Shown: positions 22,399 through 33,590 of the stretch, in pieces
Layout of the letters: each line of letters begins with the position of its first letter
How positions within the stretch are numbered: the first letter of the stretch is position 1
From: Tupaia tana
Lineage: Eukaryota > Chordata > Mammalia > Scandentia > Tupaiidae
Assembly: GCA_026018925.1 (NCBI GenBank)
Contig: JAKSZU010000029.1
Coordinates: 13,927,778-13,991,777, forward strand
Length of the DNA stretch: 64,000 nt
Reading direction: 5' to 3'
The notes under the pieces: generated by a model
Seen by the model: the letters and a program-made list of their open reading frames with translations, nothing else
Databases searched by the model: none
Told to the model about the DNA's origin: nothing
Position numbers and translations under genes: made by a program

Positions 22399-23770
22399 TC
22401 TCCACTCCTTTTTAATATAGTATTGGAAGTCCTCGCCAATGCAATCAGAAAAGAGGAAAAAATGAAAGGCATTCTAATAGGAAAAGAAGAGGTGAAACTC
22501 TCTCTACTCACAGATGATATTATTGTATACATAGAAGACCCAATGGTCTCCATGGAAAAATTACTGGAAGTAATACATGATTACAGTAAAGTTGCAGGAT
22601 ATAAAATCAATATACAGAATTCGATATCATTTCGATATATGAATAACAGGCAGAATGAGATAGAACTGAAAAAAGTTATTCTGTTTACCATAGCCACCAA
22701 AAGTATACGATATTTAGGAATAAATCTAACCAAAGAAGTTAAAAACCTCCACAAGGAAAACTATCAGAAGCTAAAAAAGGAAATTGAAAATGACACCAAA
22801 AAGTGGAAGGACATCCCATGTTCATGGATTGGAAGAATTAATATAATCAAAATGGCAATTCTACCCAAATTAATCTACATATTTAATGCAATGTCAATCA
22901 AAGTACGAGAGACATTCTTCACAGATCTAGGAAAGACAATCATAAAGTTTGTCTGAAATCATAAGAGACCCCATATTGCCAAAGCAGTTCTGCACAAGAA
23001 GAGTGGATTGGGCAGCATCTCACTCACTGACCTAAAATATACTACAAAGCTGTCCTAATCAAAACAGCATGGTACTGGCACAGAAACAGACACGTGGACC
23101 AATGGAACACAATAGAGACCCCAGAAATAAATTCCCAAACATACAGTCAACTGATTTTTGACAAGGAATACCAGTCAATCCAATGGGAAATGGAAATCCT
23201 CCTCAGCAAATGGTGCTGGAAAAACTGGATTTCCACTTGCAAAAAGGTGAATCTGAACCCCTACCTCTCACCTTTGACAACAACCAGGTCAAAGTGGATT
23301 AAGGATCTAAATCTAAGACCTCAAACTATAAAGCTACTCTTGGAAAAAACTGGGGAAACTCTGGGAGACATTGGTGTAGGGAAAGACTTCTTAATTAAGA
23401 CCCTTAAAGCACAGTCGATCATCCCCAAAATAGACAGGTGGGATTACATCAGACTAAAAAGTTTCTGCATGGCAAAGACACAGTAATTAGTGTGAATCGA
23501 CAGCCCTCAGAATGTGAAAATATTTTTGTAAATTATGTATCAGATAATGGACTGATAACCAGAATACACAAGGAACTAATGAAGCTATTTGGGAAAAAGA
23601 TGATAAACCCTATTAAAAGATGGGAGAAGGATTTGAAAAAAACACTCTCTAAAGATGACATCCGAATAGCCAAAAGGCATATGAAAAAATATTCAACATT
23701 CCTCATCATAAGGGAAATGTAGATCAAAACAACAATGAGGTACCACCTAACCCCAGTCAGAATGTCTAAG

Positions 23771-23806
<36 letters not shown>

Positions 23807-24088
23807 GTGTTGGCGGGAATGTCGTGAAATGTAAACTCTTTTACACTGCTGGTGGGATTGTAAATTGGTCCAGCCACTGTGGAGAACAATTTGGAGATTC
23901 CTCAAAAATCTACAAATAGATCTACCATATGATCTAGTAATATCACTCCTCAGTATCTATCCAAGGACAGAATAATCCTTCATTGGAATAGTGCTTGCAC
24001 ATTGATGTTTATTGCAGCACTATTCATGGTTGCTAAGACACGGAACCAACCCAAATGTCCCTGTATGGATGAATAGATTGAAAAATTG

Positions 24089-24445
24089 GACACTCCCATC
24101 TTTCGACCCCTGGGCCAGGATCTTTGAGGGAGGACTGCCCCCCAGTAGCTCCAGCCCCGGGACCCCAAGCCAGACTCCCCTCTTTCAGCCAGGTACATTT
24201 TTTTCCCTTTTTTTTCTCTGTCCTGTTACCCACGTCTTTCATTTGTAAATTTCTCTCTTCTGATTAACACATAGGAACGCCCTCAGTTCATCCACACCAC
24301 ACTCCCATCTTTAGACCTCTGGGCCAGGATCTTCGAGGGAGGACTGCCCCCCAGTAGCTACAGCCCCGGGACCCCAAGCAAGACTCCCCTCTTTCAGCCA
24401 GGTACATTTTTTTCCCTTTTTTTTTCTCTGTCCTGTTACCCACGT
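24089..24445 (+). promoter_or_regulatory. L1-C promoter monomers
   Basis: The first unit (from about 24091) and the second (from about 24301) each read CCATCTTT(C/A)GACC(C/T)CTGGGCCAGGATC. Both are of the long type, with the GTACATTT...-containing segment. The second merges with the downstream leader (GACTTTTTCTTTATTC) inside that segment. Confidence 0.8.
24193..24274 (+). other. Intron-like segment in L1-C monomer (82 nt)
   Basis: Begins CAG|GTACATTT and ends AACACATAG|GAACG, with a T/C-rich interior and a candidate branch site CTGAT. This is the segment that is precisely missing from the short monomers of L1-D. Confidence 0.6.
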
Positions 24446-24789
24446 GCGACTTTTTCTTTATTCTACATATTATTTTCTTCCCAGTTTCTCAATTTTCACT
24501 TCCTTTATCTGAACCATCCCTGGCTGTCCAGATAGGTCTAGAATTACAATTCTGAAACATTCTAGCATTTTAAGACTCTCTAGAATCCTCCATTTCCCTG
24601 AAACACCTGCGAAGAAGGAGATACATTTCTTTGGACACCTGAAGAGAATACTTTTTCTTGGATTACATTACTAAACACAGTTGAAGATAGACTTGGGCTG
24701 TCTACATTCCACATCAGAAAGGAAACACACTTGCTCCTATTAGAAGAAACCTTCTCATAAAAGGTCTTTCAAAGGGAACACATCTCCCA

Positions 24790-26028
24790 ATGGTTAGAAG
24801 TACAAGAACCTCAGGCCTGAATAAAGCAGGAAATATATCTCCATCAAAGGAACACAGTAACTCCCTTCCTGTTCCTGAAAAAATAGAGGACATTACCAAA
24901 ATGTCCGAGATAGAGTTTAGAACATTCATGTTGAACAAGTACTATGAGCTGGAACAGAAAAGAGACAATGAATTACAGGAGATGAGAAAGTCCTTCAGTG
25001 ATATGAAGGAAGAAATTCTGAGGAAGAATAAAACAGAACTATTAGAGGTGAAGTCTGAAATACAGGAAATCAAAAACTCTCTTGAAAATATTAAAAGTCG
25101 ATTAGACCATGCTGAAGGTTGAATCTCTGATGTAGAAGATAAAACTTCTGACCTAGAGAAAACCACCAAAAAGATAGAGAAAATAACAAAAAAAACATGA
25201 AGATAACATACGAGAATTACTAGATTCCATTAGACGTCCTAACGTCCAGATAATTGGTATCCCAGAAGGTGAAGAAACTAATAAGAGCATGGAAAACCTA
25301 TTCCATGAAATCTTGGAAGAAAATTTCCCAAGCATAGAGAGGCACTCCAACATCCAGACCCAAGAAATACAAAGGACCCCAAATAGAATCAACCCAAGAA
25401 GATCTTCCCCAACGCATATCATAGCCAGACTGTCTAAGACCACAGATAGAGATAAGATACTAAAACTGGCAAGAGAGAAACGACAAGTGACTTACAAAGG
25501 TCACCCCATCAGGCTAACACCGGACTTCTCAACGGAAACAATGCAAGCAAGGAAAGAATGGGAAGATGTATCGAAAGTGTTAAGAGAGAAACAATTTCAA
25601 CCAAGACTATTGTATCCTGCAAGATTATCCTTCATATGAGAGAAAAAGATTAAAATATTTTTTTATTTTTTTGTGAGGTTTTTCGCTATAGGGCGCGTGC
25701 GCTCGCCAGACAGACAGAGAGAGACAGAGAGACAGAAAGCGAGAAATCACCCCCCGGGGGGATGGTCACGCCGCAATCCCTTCTCCTCCATTCTCCTCTT
25801 GGGATCTTGGGCACGCACGCACACGCGCCCGGCGTGAGTTGTAAGCCACCGGGTCCGAGACGTGAACCGCGGTCGACTACGTGGGAGTCCAGCGACATAG
25901 CCATTACGCTAACTGCTGGTTCCCAAAAGATTAAAATCTTCTCAGACAAACAGAACCTGAAAGAATTTGCCAGCACCAGGCCAGCTCTCCATGAAACCCT
26001 GAAGAAAGTACTGTTCCAGGAAAACTAA
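24790..26028 (+). pseudogene. L1-C ORF1, split by a SINE
   Basis: Starts MVRSTRTSGLNKAGNISPSKEH, an N-terminus unlike L1-B. The coiled coil (MSEIEFRTFMLNKYYELEQKRDNE) runs to a TGA at 25120-25122, the same stop as in L1-D. The RRM-like part (MENLFHEILEENFPSIERH) is open from 25289. A one-base excess near 25190 and a second TGA near 25637 add damage. A SINE occupies 25657-25924, then the C-terminus resumes (KQNLKEFASTRPALHETLKKVLFQEN). It is not functional. Confidence 0.9.
25657..25924 (-). repeat. Young SINE in L1-C ORF1
   Basis: Near-consensus copy. TSD AAAAGATTAAAAT at 25644-25656 and 25925-25937. It is later than L1-C and absent from the same position in L1-D. Confidence 0.93.
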
Positions 26029-26072
26029 AGAAGTAACAGCCAGAAACAAAAGAGTAAAAGGCAACTAAGACA

Positions 26073-29000
26073 ATGGCTAACTTAAACGTCGGGACAGATC
26101 CATTAACATCAATAATAACATTGAATGTTAAAGGATTAAACTCTCCAATCAAGAGACACAGACTGGCTGAATGGGTTAAAAAACAAAATCCCTCTATCTG
26201 TTGCCTACAGGAAACCCACTTCATGGATAAAGATATACATAGACTGAAAGTGAAGGGTTGGAAAAAGATTTTCCATGCAAATGGGAACCAAAAAAGAGCT
26301 GGAGTCGCAATACTGATCTCTGACAAAATAGGCTTTAAAACAAAAACTGTTCAAAGAGACAAAGAAGGGCACTATATTATAGTAAAAGGATCAATCAATC
26401 AAGAAGATATAATGCTTATTAATATCTTTGCACCCAACACAGGAGCACCCAAATATGTGAAGGAAAGACCGCTAGATCTAAAAAGGGAGATAGACTGCAA
26501 CACACTAATTGTTGGAGACCTCAACACTGCACTCTCCCCCCTGGATAGATCATCTAGACAAAAAATAGGTAAAGAGATAAAAGATCTAAATGATATCATA
26601 AATCAAATGGACTTAACAGGCATCTATAGAACTTTCCATCCTAAAACCTCAAGATACACTTTTTTCTCGCCACCACATGGAACATTCTCGAAGATTGACC
26701 ACATCATTGGGCACAAAGCAAGCCTCTACAGATTCAAAAGCATAGAAACTATACCCAGCATCTTCACCGACCATGATGGAATTAAACTTGAGTTTAATTT
26801 CAAGAGAAATCCTCAAAAATACTCAAATACATGGAAACTTAATAACCTACTCCTGAATGACTCCACAACTACTGAAGATATAAAGACTGAAATCAAAAGG
26901 TTCATGGAAGCCAATGACAATGAGGACACGAGTTTCCATAATCTTTGGGACACTGCTAAAGCAGTCATAAGAGGGAAGTTCTTACCAATTAGTGCACATA
27001 AGAGGAACATGGAAAGAAGGCACATGGATCAACTAACATCATGCCTCACAGAATTGGAAAAGCAACAGCAAAAAGATCCAAAAAAACTCCAGGAGAAAGG
27101 AAATAATAAAGATACGAGCAGAAATAAATGAAATAGAAAATAAACGAACTATACAGAAAATAAATGAAAGTAAAAGCTGGTTCTTTGAAAAGATGAAGAA
27201 AATTGATACACCACTAGCGAGACTTATTAAGAAGAAGAAAGAAAAGAACCAGGTGAATGAGATCTGCAATGAAGCAGGCAAAATAACAACAGACATAGTA
27301 GAAATAAAAAACATTATTAGAGGATACTATGAACATCTGTATGCCAAGAAACAAGATAATTTGGATGAGATGGACAAATTTCTGGACAGGTATAATCTAC
27401 CTAGATTGAGCCAGGAGGATATAGAAAGTCTGAATAGGTCCATTACAAGCCAGGAGATCAAATCAGTTATAAATAACCTCCTAACAAAGAAAAGCCCTGG
27501 CCCTGATGGATTCACCTCTGAATTCTACAAAACTTTCAAAGAAGAGTTAACCCCCATTCTGCTCAAGTTATTTCTAAATATCCAAAAGGGTGAATCTCTC
27601 CCTAATTCATTCTAGGAAGCCTCTATCACCCTTATCCTTAAAACTGATAAGGACAGGGCAAGGAAGGAAAACTATAGACCAATATCACTGATGAATATAG
27701 ATGCGAAGATTCTCAACAAGGTACTAGCAAATCATATACAACAACTTATCAAAAAGATTACACATCATGATCACGTAGGCTTTATCCCAGGAATGCAAGG
27801 TTGGTTCAACATACGCAAAACCATAAATGTAATACACCATATTAATAGGAAGAAAGATAAAAACCATATGGTCATATCAATTGATGCAGAAAAAGCATTT
27901 GATAAGATACAATATCCCTTCATGATCAAGACTCTCAGCAAAATGGGCATAGAAGGGCCATTTCTCAACACAATAAAAGCTATCTATGAAAAACCCATAG
28001 CGAACATCATCCTCAATGGAGAAAAGCTGAAAGCTTTTCCACTAAAAACGGGTAGAAGACAAGGATGTCCACTTTCTCCACTCCTCTTCAATATAGTACT
28101 AGAAGTCTTGGCCATTGCAATCAGGAAAGAGGAAAAAATAAAAGGCATTCAAATAGGAAAAGAAGAGGTGAAACACTCTCTATTTGCAGATGACATGATT
28201 GTATACATAGAAGACCCAATGGTTTCCATAAAATAATTTCTGGAAGTAAAACATGAATACAGTAACATTGCAGGATACAAAATTAATATCCAGAAATCTA
28301 TAGCATTTCTGTATACAAACAACAGGCAGACTGAGATGGAACTGAAAAAAGTTGTTTCATTTACCATAGCCACAAAAAGTATAAGATACTTAGGGATAAA
28401 TCTAACCAAAGAAGTTAAAGACCTCCATAAGGAAAACTATGAGAAGATAAAAAAAGAAACTGAAAATGACACAAAAAAGTGGAAGGACATCCCATGTTCC
28501 TGGATTGGAAGAGTTAATATAATCAAAATGGCAATCTTACCCAAATTAATCTACCTATTTAATGCAATGCCAATCAAAGTACCAGACACATTCTTCACAG
28601 ATCTAGGAAAGACAATTAAAACTTTTGTCTGGAATCATAAAAGACCCCGTATTGCCAAAGCAGTTTTGCACAAGAAGAATGGAGTGGGCGGCATCTCACT
28701 CCCTGACCCAAAAATATACTACAAAGCTGTGGTAATCAAAACAGCATGGTACTGGCACAGGAACAGACAGGTGGACCAATGGAACAGAATAGAGTCCCCA
28801 GAAATGAATGCTCAAACATACAGCCAACTGATTTTTGACAAGGGGCACCAGTCAATCCTGTGGGAAAAGGAAAACCTCTTCAGCAAATGGTGCTGGCAAA
28901 ACTGGATCTCCACTTGCAGAAAGATGAATCTGAACCCCTACCTCTCACCTCTGACAAAAATAAAGTCAAGGTGGATCAAAGATCTAAATCTAAGACCTCA

Positions 29001-29924
29001 AACTATACAACTCCTCCTTGAAAACACCGGGGAAACTCTGGGAGACATTGGGGTAGGGAAAAACTTCTTAAATAAGACTCCGAACGCACAGTCTATGATC
29101 CCTAAAATAGACAAGTGGGATTACATCAGACTAAGAAGTTTCTGCATGGCAAAAGACACAGTGATTAATGTGAACAGACAGCCCTCAGAATGGGAAAATA
29201 TTTTTGTAAACTATGCATCAGACAAGGGACTGCTAACCAGAATCCACAAGGAACTCAAGCGGCTGTTTCGGAAAAAGACAATCAATCCTATTAAAAGATG
29301 GGAGAATGAGTTGAAAAAACCACTTTCTAAAGATGACATACGAATAGCTAAAAGGCATATGAAAAAATGCTCAACATCCCTCATTGTAAGAGAAATGCAG
29401 ATCAAAACAACAATGAGATATCACCTAACCCCAGTCAGAATGTCTAAGATTAATAAAACAAAAATGATAAGTGCTGGAGGGGGTGTGGTGAAAAGGGAAC
29501 TCTCTTACACTGCTGGTGGGACTGTAAATTGGTACAACCACTGTGGAGAACAATTTGGAGATTCCTCCAAAATCTACAAATAGAACTACCACATGATCTA
29601 GCAATCCCACTCCTTGGTATCTACCCGAAGGGCAGAAGAATACTTAATCGAAAAAGTGCTTGCACATCGATGTTTATTTCGGCACTTTTCATGATTGCTA
29701 AGTCATGGAAACAACCTAAATGCCCACGACCTAATGAATGGTTAGAAAAACTGTGGCACATATACTCAATGGAATACTATTCATCCATAAAAAACAACAA
29801 ATCCCTGGCTTTTGAAAGGAAGTGGATGAATATGGAAGACTTACTGTTGAGTGAAGCAAGCCATACTATGAAGGAGAGGCATTGTATGTCCCCACTTAAT
29901 ATATACCGAGTGTCTGCACTCTAA
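26073..29924 (+). pseudogene. L1-C ORF2
   Basis: The first 352 codons are open and contain the whole endonuclease (TLNVKGLNSP, LQETHF, VGDLNTALSP, FTDHDG). An extra A near 27090 shifts the frame. The RT region lies in several blocks: [13 protein letters not shown], a TAG at 27613-27615, [26 protein letters not shown] at 28183-28194, and a TAA at 28234-28236. The C-terminal part is open from 28336 to 29583. It is then frameshifted near 29470-29530 and resumes to 29924 with [18 protein letters not shown]. The TAG and TAA are shared with L1-D. Confidence 0.92.
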
Positions 29925-29935
29925 ATGTGTGTGTG

Positions 29936-29970
<35 letters not shown>

Positions 29971-30175
29971 GAAACCATTCTGCTTCTGTTGTTATAGAGT
30001 TTTAAAATTATACAAAATTATAAGACATATTTTGAACATTATCTTTAAAATTCAGTATTTTGAGATTTTGAAAGTTGTTTGTAAACTGTCAAGAATTATG
30101 GAGTATGAGCTAAAATTTTTTGCTATGTAAAGTAAATGTTTGTGGAAAAATGTAAAAATAAATAAATGAAAAAAA
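29925..30175 (+). other. L1-C 3' UTR with TG/TA tract
   Basis: Begins at the ORF2 stop with ATGTGTGTGTGTATATATG and (TA)n, followed by about 200 bp unique to this L1 type (GAAACCATTCTGCTTCTGTTG) and an A-rich tail. L1-D has the same 3' UTR. Confidence 0.85.
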
Positions 30176-30238
30176 AGACTGTGGCACATATACTCTCTGG
30201 AATACTATTCAGGCATAAAAACCAACAAAATCCTGGTT

Positions 30239-30266
30239 GCGCCCTATAGCAAAAACCTCTCAAAAA
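30239..30266 (+). repeat. SINE 3' tail fragment
   Basis: GCGCCCTATAGCAAAAACCTCTC is the last about 28 bp of a young forward SINE. It is fused to L1-A on the left and to a reverse SINE on the right, which points to a deletion junction. Confidence 0.75.
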
Positions 30267-30267
30267 T

Positions 30268-30497
30268 ATTTTTCTATAGGGTGCATGCCTTCACCAGGAG
30301 ACACAAAGAGAGAGGAAAAGTGGGAAATCAGTCCCTTATGGGTGATGGCCATGCCACAGCCCCTTCTCTACCATTCTCCATTCAGGATTTTGGGCACTCA
30401 TGCACAACGTTTCCAAGTCACCAGGTCCTGGACATGAACCGTTCAGTCAACCCTGTAGGATCTGGCTACCTTAACCTCTATGCCACCTGTTGGCCCA
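30268..30497 (-). repeat. Old SINE
   Basis: CTATAGGGTGCATGCCTTCACC through to CCACCTGTTGGCCC. A paralogous copy lies at 61036-61275. Confidence 0.8.
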
Positions 30498-30499
30498 CC

Positions 30500-30692
30500 C
30501 CTCTGTTGATATTTGTGTTAGATAATTCTCTGTGATAGATGTTGTCCTGTGCTTTCTAAGATGTTGAGCATCTCCTTGCCTTCAACCCACTAAGTATCAG
30601 GTACACCTCCTCAGTAATAACAACCAAAATCTTCTCCAGACACTACTGAGTGTCCTCTAGGGGCACAATTATCCATGTTGATAATCACTGGG
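30500..30692 (-). mobile_element. MER5A (hAT-Charlie MITE)
   Basis: Recognised in reverse: GTTGTCCTGTGC, AACCCACTAAGTATCAGG, AACAACCAAAATCTTCTCCAGAC and the terminal part GATAATCACTGG, matching the MER5A end CAGTGGTTCTCAACC when complemented. It is a fossil DNA transposon. Confidence 0.8.
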
Positions 30693-30739
30693 CAGGAGCA
30701 TGAGACCTGGAAACATCTCAACAAAGTCTGAATTAAAAC

Positions 30740-30860
30740 TAACCCTTATAGGGTAGGTAACTTGGGCAGATCAGTTAAGCCTTCTGAGTCCCATTTCTGC
30801 AAATGTAGAAAAAGCTCCTAATAGTATAATCTCTTGGCATTTTAACATGTAAAAATTAAA
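30740..30860 (+). repeat. MIR SINE fragment
   Basis: AACTTGGGCAGATCAGTTAAGCCTTCTGAGTCCCATTTCTGCAAATGTAG matches the MIR core pattern (CTTGGGCAAGTCACTTAACC...CTGTAAAATG). Confidence 0.7.
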
Positions 30861-30969
30861 TAATACAATCCATGTAGTAATCAAATCTCAGCCCATGGTG
30901 TATTAAGAGATCTAAATACACTTCCTTTAATTACCGAATGTTTTAGAAAGGAAGGTTAAGTGACAGCTC

Positions 30970-31217
30970 TTTTTTTTTTTTAGAGACATTTTGCATAGGG
31001 CACATACACTCACAACAGAGACAGAGAGACACAGAAAGTGAGAAGTCACCACTCCATAGGGAATGGCCAAGGGGCAATCCCTTCTCCATTCTCCTCTCAG
31101 AATTTTGGGCATGCAGACACATGCCCAGAGTGAGGTTTAAGCCCCAGGTCTTGAACTCAAACCATGACCCACTATGTGGGAGTCCAGCAACATAACCATT
31201 ACACCATCTGCTGATCC
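30970..31217 (-). repeat. Old SINE
   Basis: T-run tail, CATAGGGCACATACACTC, and head ending CTGCTGATCCCC. A paralogue lies at 62120-62358. Confidence 0.8.
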
Positions 31218-31224
31218 CCTGAAA

Positions 31225-31450
31225 GCTTTTTGAAAAACAGTTTTTTATTAATTTTTATTTTTTATAAAGCAAAAATTACCAAACATTTTTTAACAGAGAA
31301 CTTTACATTCTTTTGTTTGTTAAATTTTTTTTCCCTTTTCCCCTGCCCCCACTATCTACCACCCACTTCCCTCCCTTACAGTCTGTGGTATCTACACTTA
31401 TCTTCTCTACTATCATATCTTTGAAATTATTGTTTGATGCAAAGTGACGA
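31225..31450 (-). mobile_element. L1 3' UTR fragment
   Basis: TTTATAAAGCAAAAATTACC...TCTTTTGTTTGTTAAATTTTTTTTCCC...CAGTCTGTGGTATCTACACTTATC. The same 3' UTR type recurs right after it at 31520. Confidence 0.7.
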
Positions 31451-31519
31451 TTATAGATGACTTAATGGCAAATAGAAAGACTTGAAGATATGACAAATCT
31501 TAACTTTGCTACAAGTTTG

Positions 31520-32415
31520 AATTTTTTTATAAAGTTTTTTATTTTCAGTTTTATAAAGCAAAATTACAGGACTTTTTCCTCCACAGATAAATTTATATTC
31601 TTTTGTTTGTTAAATGTTTCTTCCCTTTGAACCTTCACCCACACTTCGACATCCACCACCTACCACTCATTTCCTTCCTTACAGTCTCTGGTATCTACGC
31701 TTATTCTCTTTACTCTTGTAGTTTTGAATCTTTCAATTTCTGATATAAAGTGCAAACTTTCAGTACATATTGAGTGGGGATATACAGTGTGTATCTTTCA
31801 ATGTCTGTCTCATTAGGCTTCACATTAAGTCCTCTCTATTCATCTACTTTTTTTTTTTTTTTGGAGAGATTTTTCACTCTAGGGCGCGTGCGCTTGCCAG
31901 ACAGACAGAGAGAGACAGAGAGATAGAAAGTGAGAAATCACCCCCCAGGGGGGATGGTCACGCCGCAATCCCTTCTCCTCCATTCTCCTCTCGGGATCTT
32001 GGGCACGCACGCACACGCGCCCGGCGTGAGTTTTAAGCCACCGGGTCCGGGAGGTGAACCGCGGTCGACTACGTGGGAGTCCAGCGACATAGCCATTACG
32101 CTAACTGCTGGTTCCCTCTATTCATCTACTCTGTAAATCAACTAAAGAGAAGACTGTCCCTGAAAGATTTATGAATGGTCAAAAGGCATGTGAAAAAAAT
32201 GTGTGAAGTCTCTTTTCATAAAGGAAATGCAAATTAAAATACAAAGAAATACCATCAAACCCCAGTTAGAATGGCTAGGGTCAAAAAAAGAATAATTGTC
32301 AGTGAGGCTGTGGTGAAAAGGAAACTCTCTTACACTGTCCGTGGAAAAGTAAATTAGTACAACCTCTAATATGGAGGTTTCTCAAAAATCTTTAAGTAGA
32401 ACTACCATATACTAA
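31520..32415 (-). mobile_element. L1 with 5' inversion, split by a SINE
   Basis: The minus-strand 3' UTR and ORF2 end (31520 to about 32150, e.g. the complement of ACATATTGAGTGGGGATATAC) are directly followed by plus-strand ORF2 sequence (about 32160-32415: TGGTCAAAAGGCATGTGAAAAAA, ACCCCAGTTAGAATGGCTA). The inverted piece lies just upstream in ORF2 of the point where the minus piece ends, as expected for twin priming. The plus-strand part is encoded in inverted sense. Confidence 0.65.
31849..32115 (-). repeat. Young SINE with 15-bp TSD
   Basis: Near-consensus. TSD CTCTATTCATCTACT at 31834-31848 and 32116-32130. Confidence 0.93.
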
Positions 32416-33189
32416 GTATAAAATTTTTATGTGTCTCATGAAAAGCATTGCTAATCTAAGAATTGTGGTAGCTGTCTAAGGTTTTATAGCATAATGCAAT
32501 TCTCTCTCTTGATGAGTAAAGGACAGCAACTTTCTATAGATATCAGGTACTCAGTCTACATCACAGTTCAACATTTGCAGTTCCAAAGGACCTAGTTAGA
32601 TATCTCAGACTTTGATGAACAGTTTAAGTTGGGATTGGTCAAAGTGCTAAGGAGGTTAGATATCAAGAGGAAAGTGAGTTCAAGGAGCAATAATAATGAC
32701 AGTATTTACCTGATTTCTAACTTGATCTCTTGGGATAAGAGAGTGATCAGAAAAGTATTTCTTTCTGCCCTGACCAGTGTCCCACAGGGACATCAAGTGC
32801 CCAGGAGTTGGATTTACAGGAGAGAGAGGTGCCAAATGAGCAGATATTGGGATCTGTAAATGTCTCCTATGTTGTCCTTGACAGGATGTGGTTGACTTTC
32901 TATGTAGTCCTAAATCTAGCTATGAAATTGATGCTTTATTCCTTCCTGCTGCCTCGTCTGAGAACAAAGCTTTAGTCTTTATGATTATCCATCCAGGGAG
33001 GAATTCAGACTTCCACATGGACACTGCCTTCTCAGCAACCCCAACTAAGTGAGTCTGAGAACCCAACAGGTATTGTAAGAAAGGGTCACAGAAAATGGGA
33101 ACTGAGAATGTTCACCTGAGAGCCCAAACGAGTATAGCCCAGAGTCACAAAATCACTGTGGTTGCTTGCTTGTTTGACTAATTAATTTA

Positions 33190-33590
33190 TAGTTAATTTA
33201 TTGAATACGTTAAAAAATTTGTCTCTTATATGGTTAACTTGATGCTGATCCCCCTTGATTCCCTCTTTCTCATCATCCATAATTTCCCACCTTCCTCTCA
33301 CACTGTCTCTGGTGTCCATTGTTGCTCTCCATGTCTTTATACCATCATTTATTTCAGTTTCTGCATTAGAGTGCAGACATTTATTATAAATTAAGCAGAA
33401 ACATACAATTCCTCTCTTTTATAGTCTAGCTTGCTTCACTTAGACAATATTTATGGATATCTTTGATTGAGCTGATATGCAGTGTACCATGGTTGTGAAA
33501 ATTAATTTTATATGTTGCAATGATATGGAGTAAGTGAATATAAAGCAAATAAAATTTTAAAATAACACAAAAAGAAAACAAACAAAAACA
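33190..33590. mobile_element. Two abutting L1 3' fragments (minus then plus)
   Basis: 33190-33445 is a reverse L1 3' UTR (CACACTGTCTCTGGTGTCC, AGTGCAGACATTTATTATAAATTAAG). 33450-33590 is a forward L1/HAL1-like 3' end (GCAGTGTACCATGGTTGTG, GTTGCAATGATATGGAGTAAGTGAAT) with an A-rich tail. Both are absent from the paired arm. Confidence 0.65.

Larger units (their letters stand above)
14096..24088 (+). pseudogene. L1-A ORF2 (endonuclease/reverse transcriptase), interrupted
   Basis: ORF2p nicks target DNA and reverse transcribes L1 RNA. The endonuclease starts MANFNVETDQ at 14096, keeps TLNVNGLNSPIKRHR, but has stops and indels from about 14305. VGDHN replaces VGDLN near 14563. The FTDHDGIKLEF motif survives near 14815. 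The frame is cut at 15282 by L1-B and resumes at 21253 with the same lysine/arginine-rich segment. The RT domain carries [23 protein letters not shown] and RQGCPLSP, then a SINE at 22112-22398 splits it. The catalytic FADD is LTDD here (near 22510), a damaging change. It ends at 24088 where L1-C inserted. This copy is dead. Confidence 0.88.
24089..30175 (+). mobile_element. L1-C: full-length L1
   Basis: A complete element of about 6.1 kb inserted in L1-A at its ORF2 end (the host sequence resumes at 30176). 5' UTR with a long-type monomer and part of another (24089-24789), ORF1 (24790-26028, split by a SINE), ORF2 (26073-29924), and a short 3' UTR with a (TG/TA)n tract ending in an AAAT/A tail. 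It is very similar to L1-D throughout and shares three premature stops with it. Confidence 0.92.
13763..30238 (+). mobile_element. L1-A: old L1 split by L1-B, a SINE and L1-C
   Basis: One L1 can be followed through four pieces: 13763-15282 (ORF1 C-terminal part and ORF2 endonuclease), 21253-22111, 22399-24088 (reverse transcriptase and C-terminal part), and 30176-30238 (GTGGCACATATACTC, the continuation of the ORF2 end). The breaks fall at the same ORF2 coordinates on both sides of each insertion. The 3' UTR and A tail are missing. After 30238 the sequence switches to the tail of a SINE, so a later deletion removed the end. Confidence 0.85.
30268..31220 (+). repeat. Direct duplication, copy 1 (SINE-MER5A-MIR-SINE block)
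   Basis: The order reverse SINE, reverse MER5A, MIR, short unique spacer, reverse SINE is found again in the same orientation at 61036-62400. Non-repeat flanks match too, for example ATCAAATCTCAGCCCATGG against TTCAAATTTCAGCCCATGG. Divergence is substantial, so the duplication is old. Confidence 0.75.
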
